From Anadara kagoshimensis (taxonomy: Eukaryota; Mollusca; Bivalvia; Arcoida; Arcidae), in assembly GCA_021292105.1 (NCBI GenBank), contig CM037868.1, forward strand, positions 29,331,403-29,395,402: a stretch of DNA of 64,000 nucleotides. Reading direction: 5' to 3'. The notes below the pieces were generated by a model. It ran no database searches and was not told the DNA's origin. It saw only the letters and a list, made by a program, of their open reading frames with translations. Of the stretch, positions 35,955 to 49,153 are shown piece by piece. Numbering within the stretch: position 1 is the stretch's first letter; the number at the start of each line of letters is the position of its first letter. Made by a program: the position numbers and the translations under genes.

Positions 35955-36118
35955 AGTTCGAGGTTGGTTGAGGAAACTGGAGTACCAAAAAAAAGCCACC
36001 GACTTCCGACAAACAAACTGATAATTTTTTCACACTATGTAGTGGGATCTTCCTGGGTTACAATGGAACCTGGTCGGTGGTCAATATAACGACACTTTTT
36101 ACCAATCAGGCACCTTCT
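35955..36118 (-). mobile_element. SINE copy ('gaggaaac-ggagtacc' family)
   Basis: The plus strand reads 'ggttgaggaaactggagtacc...gccaccgacttccgacaaacaaactgataa' and continues to a decayed tRNA-like head ending 'accaatcaggcacc'. Confidence 0.6.
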
Positions 36119-36213
36119 CGCTATTCAATCAGTAATAGTAAGAGGAGAGATCTTGGTCCGCTATCACGTGGTAACCACGGTCTGACTGCATAAAGGTCTT
36201 TGTTTTATTAATG

Positions 36214-36258
36214 CAGGGGCGTAGCCAGGCGTACGTTTGTACGCAAAAACGTCCACAT

Positions 36259-36304
<46 letters not shown>

Positions 36305-36896
36305 GAGAGAGAGAGAATATAATATATTTCTTATACCAAACCGTTGGTCTTCACCGGAAATGTTATATACGAATTCGGCTTATATCTGACTTCGATAGCC
36401 TCTGAGGTGCGGTTCCGGTGTTGTCTTGGCTTTGCCGGCATGGCAAAACAATTGAAACTATCTGATTTGTTCTCGGCTTGAAAGCCGATAACTCGAGCGC
36501 AGTTAGACATACACATTTAAGAACTTCTACTAGCCATTCGTCACGTTTCATTATGTATTAACGCAATATATTTACAAATATATTTCCTCTCCTCCGTTTA
36601 ACCTCACCACTATATTAATTGAACCCCCATTTTAACTTGACTTTCTCAATTATTGAGTGTGTTGTTTTCGTAGTGCTTATGTCATACAACATCAGATCCC
36701 CTTGTACCTCGTCTTCAGGTTTAAGAATGAACCAGTCCTCAAAAGAACGACAAAAACTACCACAGCATAGCATAAAATTATAAGAAAAATTCTGATAAAT
36801 AGCGCCCTAGAGGGCCGAAAATTCGCATCAGGGCGGCCCCCAAACCCCCTGCCCTCTTTAGGCGTCCACATCATAAACACCCCAGCTACGCCCCTG
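36214..36896. mobile_element. hAT-like non-autonomous DNA transposon
   Basis: The ends are inverted: CAGGGGCGTAGCCAGG at the left and the complement of CAGGGGCGTAGCTGGG at the right (14 of 16 identical). Both ends abut TAATG (36209-36213, 36897-36901), which may be the core of a target-site duplication; hAT elements normally make 8 bp. The 5' CAGGGG start is typical of hAT transposons. A 44-bp poly(A) tract with a GA run (36260-36317) lies inside, and 'gcgtccacatca'-like sequence occurs near both ends in direct orientation. There is no transposase. The 60-odd codon ORFs inside are not genes. Confidence 0.7.
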
Positions 36897-36901
36897 TAAT
36901 G

Positions 36902-37526
36902 TGACTCCTTTGGTCACTATATGTTCGGGGCGGGGCATCCATATCAATCTATTTCATTATTACACAAGCAAGTTATGTTTCAGTAGAAGCTGATTTCAAA
37001 ATCTGATTGATGATCCATTGCAATATGTTATGAAAACGGAAAAAGCGTCAAGTGTTACCGGACGGAAACCAATCGTGTACATAGATAACATTTTCACAGC
37101 ATTCACTCTTGTTTGAAATCGGATTATGATAGACCCGGGGTAGGGAGGGACAAGAGTCTTAAGATTTTAAACTACAACAATATATATAATGATAAACGCG
37201 CATTAGCTGATTATGAAGAAACAGGCAAAATGATATCTTGATATCTGTAGACAAAGTTCCAGTCGATATGTGAGTAATAAATAAATCTATACAGAAGATA
37301 AATAGTGAAGTCCTAGATATAAGAGTAAATAAAATGTATCCATCAGGAAGATAGAATGTTTGTCAACACTAGTGATAAATTGTTAAACTAAGATTCACTA
37401 TCTTAATCTCATTAGCTCAAGATATCACGGATTTAAAATCTTACAATCGAAGTTTTTGAGTTGCATCGTATAAAGATGTATTTTAAGCTAGATCTCCGCA
37501 AGAAGCCATTCACGTATAGGGGGCAA

Positions 37527-37557
<31 letters not shown>

Positions 37558-38016
37558 CATATTTTACTCTTGTTACCCCACAAGTTGTTATGAGCTATTA
37601 CTACTTGAAGTAAATTTTGTTTTAGTTTTCTCAAGGATATATTTTAGTTGATTGATAATGAAGTCAATGTTGTGTGTGAGTTTACGTCAGTGCATGCTTC
37701 TGATCTGCTTGTGTCCCAAAGAGTGGGTGGTTTGTTTCAATGTATGGGTGGTTTGCAAAAATTATCAATTTATGTTCTTAGAGCTAGTATACAACGCGGA
37801 CAAAAAACCAATTGCAACACACGCACACTCGCACTTCGTAGTTTTTGTTGTCATGTGCTTTTTTAAACAATGAAAAGAATGACGCCAACAATTGTTACAG
37901 AAACCTCAACATCCATCAAATTAACAAATCAACACTCTGCATGGAATTATCTTTAGCTGTTTGCTACATTTTGCTTTTAGGTGATTAGCTAGCATATGTC
38001 AATCAATGAGCTTAAT
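36902..38016. other. Non-coding sequence
   Basis: No gene is seen. It has an (AAAT)n run at 37525-37556. Two overlapping 72-73 codon ORFs at 37648-37873 have no recognisable domain and overlap each other in different frames, so neither is called. Confidence 0.45.
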
Positions 38017-38308
38017 CTACTGATGTGATGTAAAACATCGTGGCAATCAAAATCTACTGATGTGATGTAAAACATCGTGGCAATCAAAATCTACTGATGT
38101 GATGTAAAACATCGTGGCAATCAAAATCTACTGATGTGATGTAAAACATCGTGGCAATCAAAATCTACTGATGTGATGTAAAACATCGTGGCAATCAAAA
38201 TCTACTGATGTGATGTAAAACATCGTGGCAATCAAAATCTACTAATGTGATGTTTTTCGTGGCAATCCAAATCTACTGATGTGATGTAAAACGTCATGCC
38301 GATCAAAG
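38017..38308. repeat. 37-bp tandem repeat, 8 copies
   Basis: The unit begins CTACTGATGTGATGTAAAAC and ends ATCGTGGCAATCAAAAT. Six copies are perfect (38017-38238) and two at the right are decayed. Each unit contains GATGTaaaACATC, a small hairpin. Confidence 0.95.
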
Positions 38309-38929
38309 AATCTGTATGTTGTTCTGTCACACATACATACAACGTGAAGTCCCTTTGTTCTTTATATACATCAGTGTATAACACAATGAAATTTTATAAT
38401 GTATGTATACAAAAAACATCTTTCTTCTCCTTAATGTGTTTTTTTTTATATAAATGAACATTTTTAAGTTGGTTTTAACTATGCGATCTTTGTTCTCGCG
38501 GACATATTAATAAAGATGTCACTTCTGACATAATTGATGTCCGGCCAAAAGAAGAATTTTAAGGTCATTTTTTTCTTAATCTTCCTTGATGTAAACAAAA
38601 GTTCCTTCCTTTCTGTTTTGTTTTATATTTAAAAGCCATGTTCTGTTTAATGTTATCAGTGTAACTTTTCAGAAAGACTACAGTATTATTATTTTGCTTG
38701 ATCATGGCGGGCGACTGAACAATTACACGATGGTTTTAAGCATAGACAAACCAACTACATGGTTACCTTTTCTTGAACGTTAATAAATTTATCTATTAAT
38801 AAAATTAATAAACTTAATGACAAAGATATTTAAGAATTAATTTATTGACTTTTTCGTTTTAAGTATTTCAGATAGGAATATTTCGATTGCAGGTATTTTT
38901 AAACTAAGTCTCTGTTTTGGGTTAATGCA

Positions 38930-39095
38930 GGGAGGATGGTCAAATCATGTTTAGTCATGGGCACAGTTCTAGAGTATGGTAATTTTAACCATATACCCTC
39001 GGCAAGAAAAATCAGATCTGTCCCCTGTGGGAAACAAACTTTAAGCGATGAGAGGTATACGTCAGTTGGCCACCGAGCTAGTGGAGGCCCCAGGC
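38930..39095 (-). mobile_element. SINE copy (decayed)
   Basis: The right end 'cagttggccaccgagctagtggaggcccc' is the complement of the tRNA-like head seen in the 2760-2946 SINE. The body is diverged but keeps 'gtgggaaacaaactttaagcgatgag'. The 60-codon ORF here is SINE sequence. Confidence 0.5.
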
Positions 39096-39609
39096 TTCAT
39101 ACGAAACTTAGGTTTTAGTGTAAAGGCGGTTAGGGTGAAACATTAAAGAGTTTTGAGTTATGGATTAAAATATGAAATATGACGGAACAGATGGACGGAC
39201 AGACAGATAGTACACAACTTGTGCGTTGTCTCATGACTGTTGTATATACTGAAGATGTTGTATCTTTGTTTAAAACAAGCACATTCTTGTAACTAACATA
39301 TTCATAAACGTAAAAAAGACACGATTTTCCTTTAATAAACTTTGAACTTAAACCTTTGACGATGTTAGCACTAACAACAACATACATTAAATTGTCTTCT
39401 TTGTGCTTTAGGTTAGTTACTTCATCCTGCCGGGGGGTACACGCCGTGTTTCATTTAGTATTTTTTGGCGTTTTATAAAACAGTTTTTTTTTTCTCACGT
39501 ATAATGGCTTGTCCTATCTATATCTGAATGAGAAGTTGCTTGTAACACTATATTCTCTTCTGTCACGGAAATTACGAAGTCTGTATTGGAGTGGCAAGGT
39601 CACAAACTC

Positions 39610-39735
39610 TACAAAGGATTTTAGTTGACAGAGCAAACCGGAGTGCCATGAGAAATCCATCGACTTCGATAAGCAACTTGCGACAGTGACTGTCAAGGAT
39701 CTGCTCGTGTTGCCTAGTGTTAGCTTTGAGGAGGG
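39610..39735 (-). mobile_element. SINE fragment
   Basis: 'gagcaaaccggagtgccatgagaaatccatcgacttcgataagcaactt' matches the body of the 'ggagtacc' SINE family. The head is diverged. Confidence 0.5.
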
Positions 39736-41774
39736 TAGGCCTAGGTACGAAACAAATAGTGAAAAACCCGTGGTTAATTAAACCAACGTTCTCTGCAATG
39801 GAACTGTTTCAGAATTTGTTGAGTATACGTGGTTTGTTATCAGTGTATAAGGAGAGGAGATGGGTTCTCCAAGACAACTCTTTTTGTAAAGAATAAATTT
39901 TACATCGCATCGACACCACTTGCATGTGGACTAGATGTTCGTATCAAGACAATTGTCAAAATACCAAATAATATCTATTGAAGGTGTTATTTTATTAGAT
40001 TTTAATTAGGGTTTGTTTTTGTGTGGGAGAGAGGAGGGAATGTATCTAATATATTTGGCAATGAAAAGAGTCATTACCAGTACTAAGTATCGTATCATAA
40101 TAATTAACTTTACCTTCTCACCTGGCACACGTGTCTGTTGTATTACCTGTCACGGTAATTATCAACCCCCTTTATCCAGGTAACGCTTCATTAATTAGCA
40201 ATTACCCTCAAGTTCCGGGAAGTGTTCACGGTTCGTTCCTTAACCACGTCGGATTTTATTACCTGGCTTTTGTCCTAACACGGCGGGGGTGTTTGTCGTA
40301 TAAATAACGGACGATTATTCTTGTATGATAATTTTATTTGGAGAAATCACAATCATAAAAATTTGTTACAATATAATTAAGTTATATTACACCGTGTATT
40401 TGTTGGTTTTATCGGGGATTAAACAATGTCTGTCGGATCATGATTTATTGTCAGTGCCCAGGTGCCAGTGCACAATATTTTAGTAGTGCTAAAAACGAGA
40501 CTGCACTCAAAATAGAAATGGTCCCAAGATAAAGTATTTTCTTGTAATATCCTGTTCCTTCATTTGAAGAATTTTTAATATTGTACATCAAGCAACAAAA
40601 TTTCCCATTTGCTGGCAGAATGACGTTTTTTTTCCATTATCGGTTGTTATGGCAAGTTATCATTAATATAGGATATTAGTTTTTAACGTCTAATTAATCT
40701 GCTGATTTGCTCGTCACTCTGTACCCGAGAGAATAAACGCATTTTTCGATTTTGTCTGGGCTCATTGTGTCTCACGATTAATCAGTTAATTTTGGTCCAA
40801 ACGTTCTTGAATATTTAGATTTCTGAGTGAACACTGACTTTCCAGTCCATATACCTTCTCAACCCGAAACTTATCTTACATGCACTTAATATTATTTTTA
40901 GTGACGATGTTCCCGGCCCATAGTTTGCTTTTCACCTGGGATGATCTCTTATTTAATAATGGTCACATTATTCAAAGAATACGTGCAATCTGTAAAATTC
41001 ACAAGTATCTCATGGCAGTAAAAAACCCGATAAAGCATAAAAGTGTGAATGATCTAATTGGTATTGTTTGAGTTTCACAAAAACGAAACCAAACTGTAAT
41101 TTTTCAATTTGCATAAATCGCCTTATGTTCCCAAATTTAAAATAAAATCTGTCAAATTCCTCGGGGTAAGAAACTAGCTAAACAAAAGAATTATTTAAAT
41201 TATGCACCCTCATTCTTTTTGTAACTAAATTTGATATTTGATTCCATTGTAATTCAGTACTTTGTTTTCAAATCAAGGACAGAACAAACATCTTTTACTG
41301 CCTGCTGTACAAGCAGACGACAATGAACCATTTTTCTGGTTTGACAGATTTGAAAAGATTTGAAGCGAGGCGTGAGGTCGGCCATTGTTTTCTTGATTGT
41401 TCACGCGCACAAATCGCGCGCGCGAGATTTAACGGACGAGAAGTCATTGTTTTACCATCTGCAACTGACAAGTGCATTTGTTTGTGATTGCTAAATACTA
41501 TGATTAAACGCTTAAATAAGTTCGATTTTCGTACTCATAATTTTTAACGGATGTACAATTAGAAATCCATCAATCATTGTCGTTGTAATATACACGTATT
41601 ATAGAACTCTCTTCGACATTTCGTTTTTTTTATTTTCTCGAAAGCACAACATAAGAAAAAGAAAAGAAATGTTTTATGTGAACTCCCCAAGAAGGAAAGA
41701 AACAAAACAATTATTTTCTAAGAAAACCGTGTGATATCAAGATTGTTACCGGTATTTGACAATTATCATATGTT

Positions 41775-41810
<36 letters not shown>

Positions 41811-42405
41811 AATAAATAAATAATATAAATAAATAATATAAATAAATAAATAAAAATAAATAAATAAATAAATAAATGCAGATGTAATCCTCTCAGTCCC
41901 TTCGGGTTTATCATTTAATTTCAGATAAAGCGATCTTCAGATTCAGAATTTAGATTGGAACTAAACATTTTTAAATGAAACTCGTCTGATTTCTAAAAGA
42001 GGACCAGGATGGCGTTTTCTAATTCAGTCTATTGTCAATGAATCATCTTTGCTAACAGCACATCAAAGGGGAGGTGACTTAACGTTTTAACACAACAATA
42101 GGACATCTGGGAGGGGAATCGTGTATAATTTTTCCCCATTAATTACAGAGAAGTGTGTTTAGTATTAGAATTAAATCTGGATGAGTCAAATGAATAAATA
42201 CACAATCTTGGCTTCAGACAAAGAGATTTTGACTTCATATAAACCTTTACTTGATAAAACTTTTATCTGAGGCCATTGATGGGGTAATTTATAAACTACA
42301 TGCACATTTATGCGGGTACACGTTCGTACAGACGCGCAGACATTTGTATCTAAACCTGGAGTAAGGTGGAATAATACACACACCCTGTCAAAAGTATTTT
42401 ATTTA
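39736..42405. other. Non-coding sequence
   Basis: No gene is seen. A CpG-rich patch (gttcacgcgc...atcgcgcgcgcgag) lies at about 41400-41430. ORFs of 60-67 codons have no features, and one of them (41711-41914) is the AAAT repeat. Confidence 0.45.
41777..41877. repeat. (AAAT)n microsatellite
   Basis: About 25 units of AAAT, with occasional AT insertions. Confidence 0.95.
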
Positions 42406-42409
42406 TATC

Positions 42410-42612
42410 GAGACGATGCAGATGTGACGGGAAAGTTGTAGAAAACCGGAGTGTCCGAAAAAAAAATTAGAATAAATAGATTTGAATAATAAATAAATAA
42501 ATAAATACTGCCCGTCGACCTTGGTCAACAAACTTACTTCGTTCATTTTCTCATATGAGTCAAGAATAGGATCAGGTGTTCGAGTTGGATTCGAGCTTAG
42601 GTTTATAGTAGC
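42410..42612 (-). mobile_element. SINE copy interrupted by an AAAT tract
   Basis: 'ttgtagaaaaccggagtgtccg' and 'gtcgaccttggtcaacaaacttacttcg' are adjacent in other copies. Here they are split by about 60 bp of A-rich sequence ending in (AAAT)n (42485-42506). The B-box complement 'gttcgagttggattcgagc' follows. The AAAT tract grew or was inserted inside the SINE body. Confidence 0.55.
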
Positions 42613-43010
42613 CAAATATCTGCTTGAAAAAATAATATACATACATTGCAAGCTGTAAAAAAAATTAAAAATGCTTCTACGGTTCTATGATTACTCTTAT
42701 GTCTTTATTTATTGTCATAAAATGTCTAAAAAATGTACATGTAGTTTTAATATAGTCTTACAGATACATAAACCGTGTATTCATTAATTCTTTCTTTGTA
42801 CCATAGCCGCGAATTTACCATGATCAGAAATGAATTTGTCTACCACGTACATTTATATATATGTAATAAATCTGCCAGACACGGAAATCACAATTTCATT
42901 AATTAATAAATAATTTCTAATTAACTACGCGTTATCAAGTCAGTAATTAATAAATCATTGGTTGACACCGATACCATATGTGAGAATCCGAAAACTAAGC
43001 TCTTAGCGTT
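42613..43010. other. AT-rich non-coding sequence
   Basis: Nothing supportable is seen. Confidence 0.4.
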
Positions 43011-43440
43011 GTAAAAGACCCCCACGTGTTACCTCACACATCTACCCAGCATCCAAAACCGTAGAAACAGCGACAAAGTGAGAAAATTTGTAAATGGACC
43101 TTGGCCCCATGTAGTGCTCGAGTATCTTTTCCGAGGAGAGCCAGAATCTGAAATCGTATCCACTGCGCATTTGAAGTGAAAGAATTTGCAAATTATGACT
43201 CCATGCAGTGTCTCACGCCTGCATCCATCCAGTTCTTAATTAAAAGAGGGAAGAGCGATCAAGCAAGGATCAGATACACCCTCACGGTACCTTAAGTTTG
43301 TATATCCTTTAGCATCATTAAAAGAGGGAAGAACGATGTAGGGAAGGGCTGACACCCCATGCGGAGCCCCATGGCAGCATCCACCCAGCATCTGAAACTT
43401 TGCACTCATTAAAAGAGAGAAGAGCGATCAAGTGTTTCAG
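43011..43440. repeat. Degenerate ~80-90-bp tandem repeat
   Basis: 'ttaaaagagggaagagcgatc' recurs at about 43240, 43318 and 43409. 'catccacccagcatctgaaac' and similar recur in between (43040-43060, 43211-43230, 43377-43400). The copies differ by many substitutions, so this is an old array. Confidence 0.7.
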
Positions 43441-46400
43441 ATGATTCAGATCAGACCATTCAGTTTCATACAGACGTTTATCATTAGGAAATCCGTTAAA
43501 TTTTCAAATCACTCGCTATTACTAAGATAATCCGATCAGATTTTTGTTTGGTAAACAGTTTATGTACAGAATTCCTAGAGAGATCCGGATTAAAAGCCGG
43601 GTATCGTCTTATCCGGTCCATCTATTATAATGAATCTTTTATGAGGATCTTGTTACGGAAGCTGGGTTAGATACAGAGCTGAGACATTTAGCTTTATGAT
43701 GGAGAGACATTCAGGTTTGTGAATTTGGAATTGCAATTTTGTCCGATTTCTTTTCTTTCTTTTCAAATTGAAAAATCTCAATATATTAATGTATTAATAC
43801 AGATGTATTTCAAAAGATATTTTAGGTTTTAATTTCGTGTAACTGATGACGGTTTCTATTCGGTGCGATTTTCATAGAGCCATGTGCAAATTTTTATATA
43901 TTTATGAAATAAATTAAGTACATTTATTCAGTCAATTTTTTATAGAATATATAGCTGATAAGAACTGTGAGAGTTTTAAGCTGTTTACATTTGTCATATA
44001 CCATTTTTTAATTTAATCATTACATACATTCAAACAACGGTATATACCATATTTTAAATGTATTAAAAATTGTATATGACACATTTATATTTTGAAATGA
44101 TATAACCTGTGGTTTTATAGTATACATAATTGCTTAAAACACGAATATTATTTATCATTGCCGCATGTAAAATGCTTTGTATCTTTAAGTAACTTTGAAA
44201 TGCTCAATTTTGAAAGATCGAAACCTATTCGTTTTACATATAATGGTAAGATGTTACCAATCATGATTCTACAAATAAAGTTGTAGTAAGTGGATTCCTT
44301 CTTTCACGTGCAAAATTTAGAAATTATTACACGCTTTATGTAATATATATATAAACAATATTTTATTTATATTTTGTTATTAGATATCAGTTTACACACC
44401 ACTTTTGGAACTATGTGGATGAAAATTCAATTAATTATTAAGTCTACATCGATCTAGAGTCAGTCGACGATGCTCTTTGTGCTTTTTTGAGAAAACACAG
44501 ATGTAATTTGTCTAAATGCCATCAGAGAGATGGTTTTATTTGTGGTAGTACATGTATATGACTCCGAAAATCTATATAATAAACATGTACTTTATTATTC
44601 TAAAATACAGATCTGATTTAGTAAAATAAAATGCTGGGTATTGATGTTGTTACCATGGTAACGTCTCTTGATAAATCAAATTACTGAGCACACGCGATAT
44701 TAAATCCTTGTATGTAGGTCTATGAAGAGCTAATTACATGAAATATCATTTTCTAGATGACACGTGACTATCTTCCTGTACTACAAACATAATGAACAAC
44801 CAGAGCAATAAAACCATAGCTTGGATTTATATGACTCTTCTAGTCAGTACTCGGTAGCCAATGTAAAATACCCCAATTTGTCTCATGCTACATTCAATAT
44901 TTATACAGCATGCATTATATGTTAATTATGATGTATGTCGTGTGTAGATTAAAAAAGAATTAAAAATCTTACAATTGCAATAAAATTTTCACAAAACATG
45001 AAAAAATCAGCCTGATTACGCACATAACACTAAAAACCTGCACACGTCATTTAAATAAATTCACATAAACAAAGTGTCATACTTTTGAATTTTTATGAAT
45101 ATAATGTATTCAAATATAGCACATGACAAAAGTAATAATTACCTGACAACTTCATTAAAAAATAAGTAGACAAGAACATATGACATAATTTTGTCATTCA
45201 AAAATACTAACATGACTTTCTAAAATTCTCATACTCGAAATTTTTTTGTATGACATTTAAAAATTCTGCACATGAGTTTCCGAAATTCTAACGTCAGTCA
45301 TCTACCTATATTCAAAATTTCTCATCATGACATCAGTCAGAAATTCTGCACATGACACAAAAACAGAGATATTTAGATATTAAATTAAGGCTGATTTATA
45401 CACGAAATAGTCTCGATTCTTTTAATGATTCGGTAAATATCTGCTTGTAAATGTGTTTAATGATTAGCACAAATGAACAGATGTCCTCTCAGGCTAAAAA
45501 CCAATTATCTAGATTTGCTGAATTTTGAATTGATAATTAGGATGAGAGATGGCACAAGGTCAAACAGGTCAATCACATATTGAGCCCGTTGTTTGTTGAA
45601 AAAGGGGTAAGTTTGTATACACCGGTTTATTGGTCATTTGGCTTGGTCCAATAGTTTCAATAATTCGTTCAAAAGTAGCAACAATACATTCAGAAGTAGC
45701 ATATGACGGTTCTTTACTTATAAAAATTGTAATTTGCACGTGTTAAATTTTAATTTTAATGTGGAAACTGTTGTTAAGATTTCACATGACCAACCAATGT
45801 TAGAATAAAAAGATCCATCTTTGGACGACCAGGATTTTCCACAATACCGCCGTGTCGATCCACCGGTCTCATAATTTCCATTTAAACATTGGTAACCTTG
45901 TCAAATTTTATTAATGCAATTAATGAAATAATCAACACACATTAGCAATGATAACATCATCTCGATATATGACCGGTGGTCAGTTTCATCGTCCTAATGA
46001 CATTATATAATTAACCGCTAACACTGAAGACGGACATCTGACCGAAGTGGTCATTATTGATCCCCACGGACACACTGTTAATGTTTGATGTCCAGACTGG
46101 ACTTGAGGGGTTTTAGTACTCTGTGTCTATTGGAAATCAAGCTAAATGAACGAGCTTCACCAGCGGGCCTCATGGTAATTAATTACCTCTTAACGTTTGT
46201 GCAGAACGATCTGAAAAACGTGTACGCCAAAAATTCCCAAAATGACGCTGATGTAACGTTACGAGTGATAAGCAATTTGCAAATTCTATATCGATGATGA
46301 TGTGCTGGACTATAGAATATATACGTACAGAAGGTGTTTGCTGATCAGTAGTTTAATCCACTTTATTACATAGCTATACAGTCGTATTGTCGCTTTAAAT

Positions 46401-46555
46401 GCATGTTTTAACTCACCAATATTATGTCACATACCATTTTTAAAATTTAATCATAAAAGCATTTTAAAATGGTATATTAACTATGTCTATACTTTTGAAT
46501 TTCTAGCTCTCGTTTGTTAGTTCCTTGCCTCGCTAACTTATCTCCCGGAGAGAAG

Positions 46556-46602
46556 ATAAATAAATAAATAAATAATAAATAAATAAATAATAAATAAATA
46601 AA
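46556..46602. repeat. (AAAT)n microsatellite
   Basis: AAAT units with two AAT interruptions. Confidence 0.93.
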
Positions 46603-46744
46603 ACGCGTAAAATGACGTTATTGATAATTTCACGCAACCAACAACAACGTCTGTTTTTAACGTTAAATTGCAGGGAACGACTTCATATCCAGGTACAAAA
46701 TCAAAAATAAAATAAAATAAAACGTTTGTTCCCACTCATAGGAT

Positions 46745-46745
<1 letters not shown>

Positions 46746-46807
<62 letters not shown>
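46746..46807. repeat. (GA)n microsatellite
   Basis: An uninterrupted GA run of about 31 units. Confidence 0.97.
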
Positions 46808-46809
<2 letters not shown>

Positions 46810-48409
46810 CATCCATAAACTCAGCATCCCGCGGCGACTATCCGGCCCGTACCATCTTCTGTTATTGAAACTTGATATTTTTAAATGCCATCTTATTTGA
46901 TTATGTCCCGTTACAAATGTTCGGGGAATATAAATTACCAATAACGAATGATTTTAGAACAAAGGGAAACTTTAATTTTCTGGAAAAACGTTTTTTATGC
47001 TAATAATTAAATTAAATGAAAACTATTATAATATATTTTGTCTGGTTTCCAAGGCAATGGAGGATGATTCAAAAATGAAAACTTATTGTCTAATTGTGAT
47101 GGCCAGCTGTGGATGTGTTTGTATGCGATGGAGATTGGAGATAAAAATAAATGTCATCGCTAAATATCAATAATGGGGTTTAAATGTCATCTCCCGGATA
47201 ATCAGATAATTTTTAAAAGATGCATCTGTTCACTTATTTTTTAATTATCAGATATTTCCATTATTGTAGCACAATCAGTCATTTATGGAATGTTTCAGAT
47301 TTTTCATTGTAGTTGTCCAAGTTTTATTTGAATAAAAAGGTCTTTTTTCCAAAACCAACAGTCTATCAATTATTTTCGCAGATCATACACCATTCTTTAG
47401 TATCTTAGCATCGAAAAGTGGGATATTGTTTTTTTATCCACCCAGAGTGGCTGTTTGTTCTACTTTGTCCTGGACCCAATTAGAATTCCTTTTAAAATAA
47501 AGTATAGTCATGTATGTAATAGAGTAAAACGCGTTGTGCACAATGTCCCACGATAACGTTGTCGCTCACTTATTGTCACACTATTTTGAAATACCAATAT
47601 AAAACTGTCTTGAGTTATTGCCCTGGAACTTTTTAAACGCCAAAAAATGTACTGAACAAATGATGGTGACAAATCGAGGTGTTGTATTGTATTCAAAAGT
47701 AGGATATGACGTACCTAACCTACATGTAATTAGGAAAGCAAAACACATCGTTTTTTATTAACATGCATATGGCCATATCAACATCAATGAAGGAATGTGA
47801 TGGAAATAGAGATTTGGTGACCTGATTTGGAATCAGTTTCAGGACAGAGAGGTTGATGTTGCAATGTTCAAAGGCATATTAAACCGGAGAAAATATGGGG
47901 CTGGGGAGGGGTGGTAATATTTCTCATAACTGTAATTACTGCATCGTTTGACATATTTATTTATTTATTTATCAGAATAATAGCCTATAATTTCGCAATT
48001 ATTATTCTATTTATTTTTTAATGTTTTATGATAGTAACGGAAGTCACACATGCCATAATATGTCAGCAGTTACGCTCGCCAAGTTGTACGGTCGTCATAC
48101 CTCGTAATATGCCGTAACTAACCGCCGCAAGACCGATAAATCACCGACCGCGAGGACACGTGTGCTTTAAAAAAAACATTTGGTAACTTTAACGGGTCCG
48201 CTGAAATCATCAATCATCACCCTGGCCGGAGGCGGTCAAGTGGTCAGCGTAAACATGGGGATGAGGCTGATTTACGACAAGATAAAACTGACCATCGTAA
48301 CCCTGTAGGAAAAACATCTGTAAAATGTCCAGTAATCCTAATGATTAATCTGATAACATATATAAATCTAAAATAAATCGAGGTCAGGGTGGGAGTCTAT
48401 TAGTGTGAA

Positions 48410-48486
48410 AATAAATAAATAAATAAATAAATAAATAGATAAATAAATAAATAAATAAATAAATAATAAATAAATAAATAAATAAA
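48410..48486. repeat. (AAAT)n microsatellite
   Basis: AAAT units with one GAT and one AAT interruption. Confidence 0.95.
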
Positions 48487-48621
48487 GGAAAGGTTAACAT
48501 ATTTGTACCCTCAAATAAAATTTTATTTTCCACTGAACAAAGATTAAAAACGTCGATATAACATTTTTGAGAAAAACGGTTTTTCAAAAATACTACATGG
48601 GGTGCAAAAGGAAGTCACGCC

Positions 48622-48680
<59 letters not shown>
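48622..48680. repeat. (AAAT)n microsatellite
   Basis: About 14 AAAT units, the second such array within 200 bp. Confidence 0.95.
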
Positions 48681-48681
<1 letters not shown>

Positions 48682-48936
48682 AGGGTTAAATAAAGGAAGG
48701 CTTAACTAGGTGATGGAATGAAAACAGAAAGAGAAAATAATATCAGAGTGGTAGGGGGTCGTAATCACGATCCATGAGGACACCACCAATGATCTTGGGA
48801 CCACTTTTGGGTCCCCAGCTCTAACAGATCTAATAACGTGCGGCTATTTCAACGGAATAGAGTTAGGTTATGTGGGGACATTTAACATTGTTCCTACATT
48901 GCAAGTATATTTTATCTCACATTTTCCCATCTTTAC

Positions 48937-48940
<4 letters not shown>

Positions 48941-48982
<42 letters not shown>
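48941..48982. repeat. (GA)n microsatellite
   Basis: An uninterrupted GA run of about 21 units. Confidence 0.96.
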
Positions 48983-48986
<4 letters not shown>

Positions 48987-49104
48987 TTCCAACAGGGAAA
49001 AAATAAGGTGACAATAAAAAGTGCATTTATTGAAGGTGTCATACAATAAAGGGTTTGTCATATTGAAGATGTATAAAAGCTTTATCAAACATGAACTGCG
49101 AATA

Positions 49105-49153
49105 AACATAAATAAATATAAATAAATAAATAATAAATAAATAAATAAATAAA
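49105..49153. repeat. (AAAT)n microsatellite
   Basis: AAAT units with ATAAAT and AAT interruptions. Confidence 0.88.

Noticed and set aside
38017-38308. CRISPR-like array with palindromic repeats
   Set aside because: The whole 37-bp unit repeats without spacers; GATGTaaaACATC is just part of the unit.
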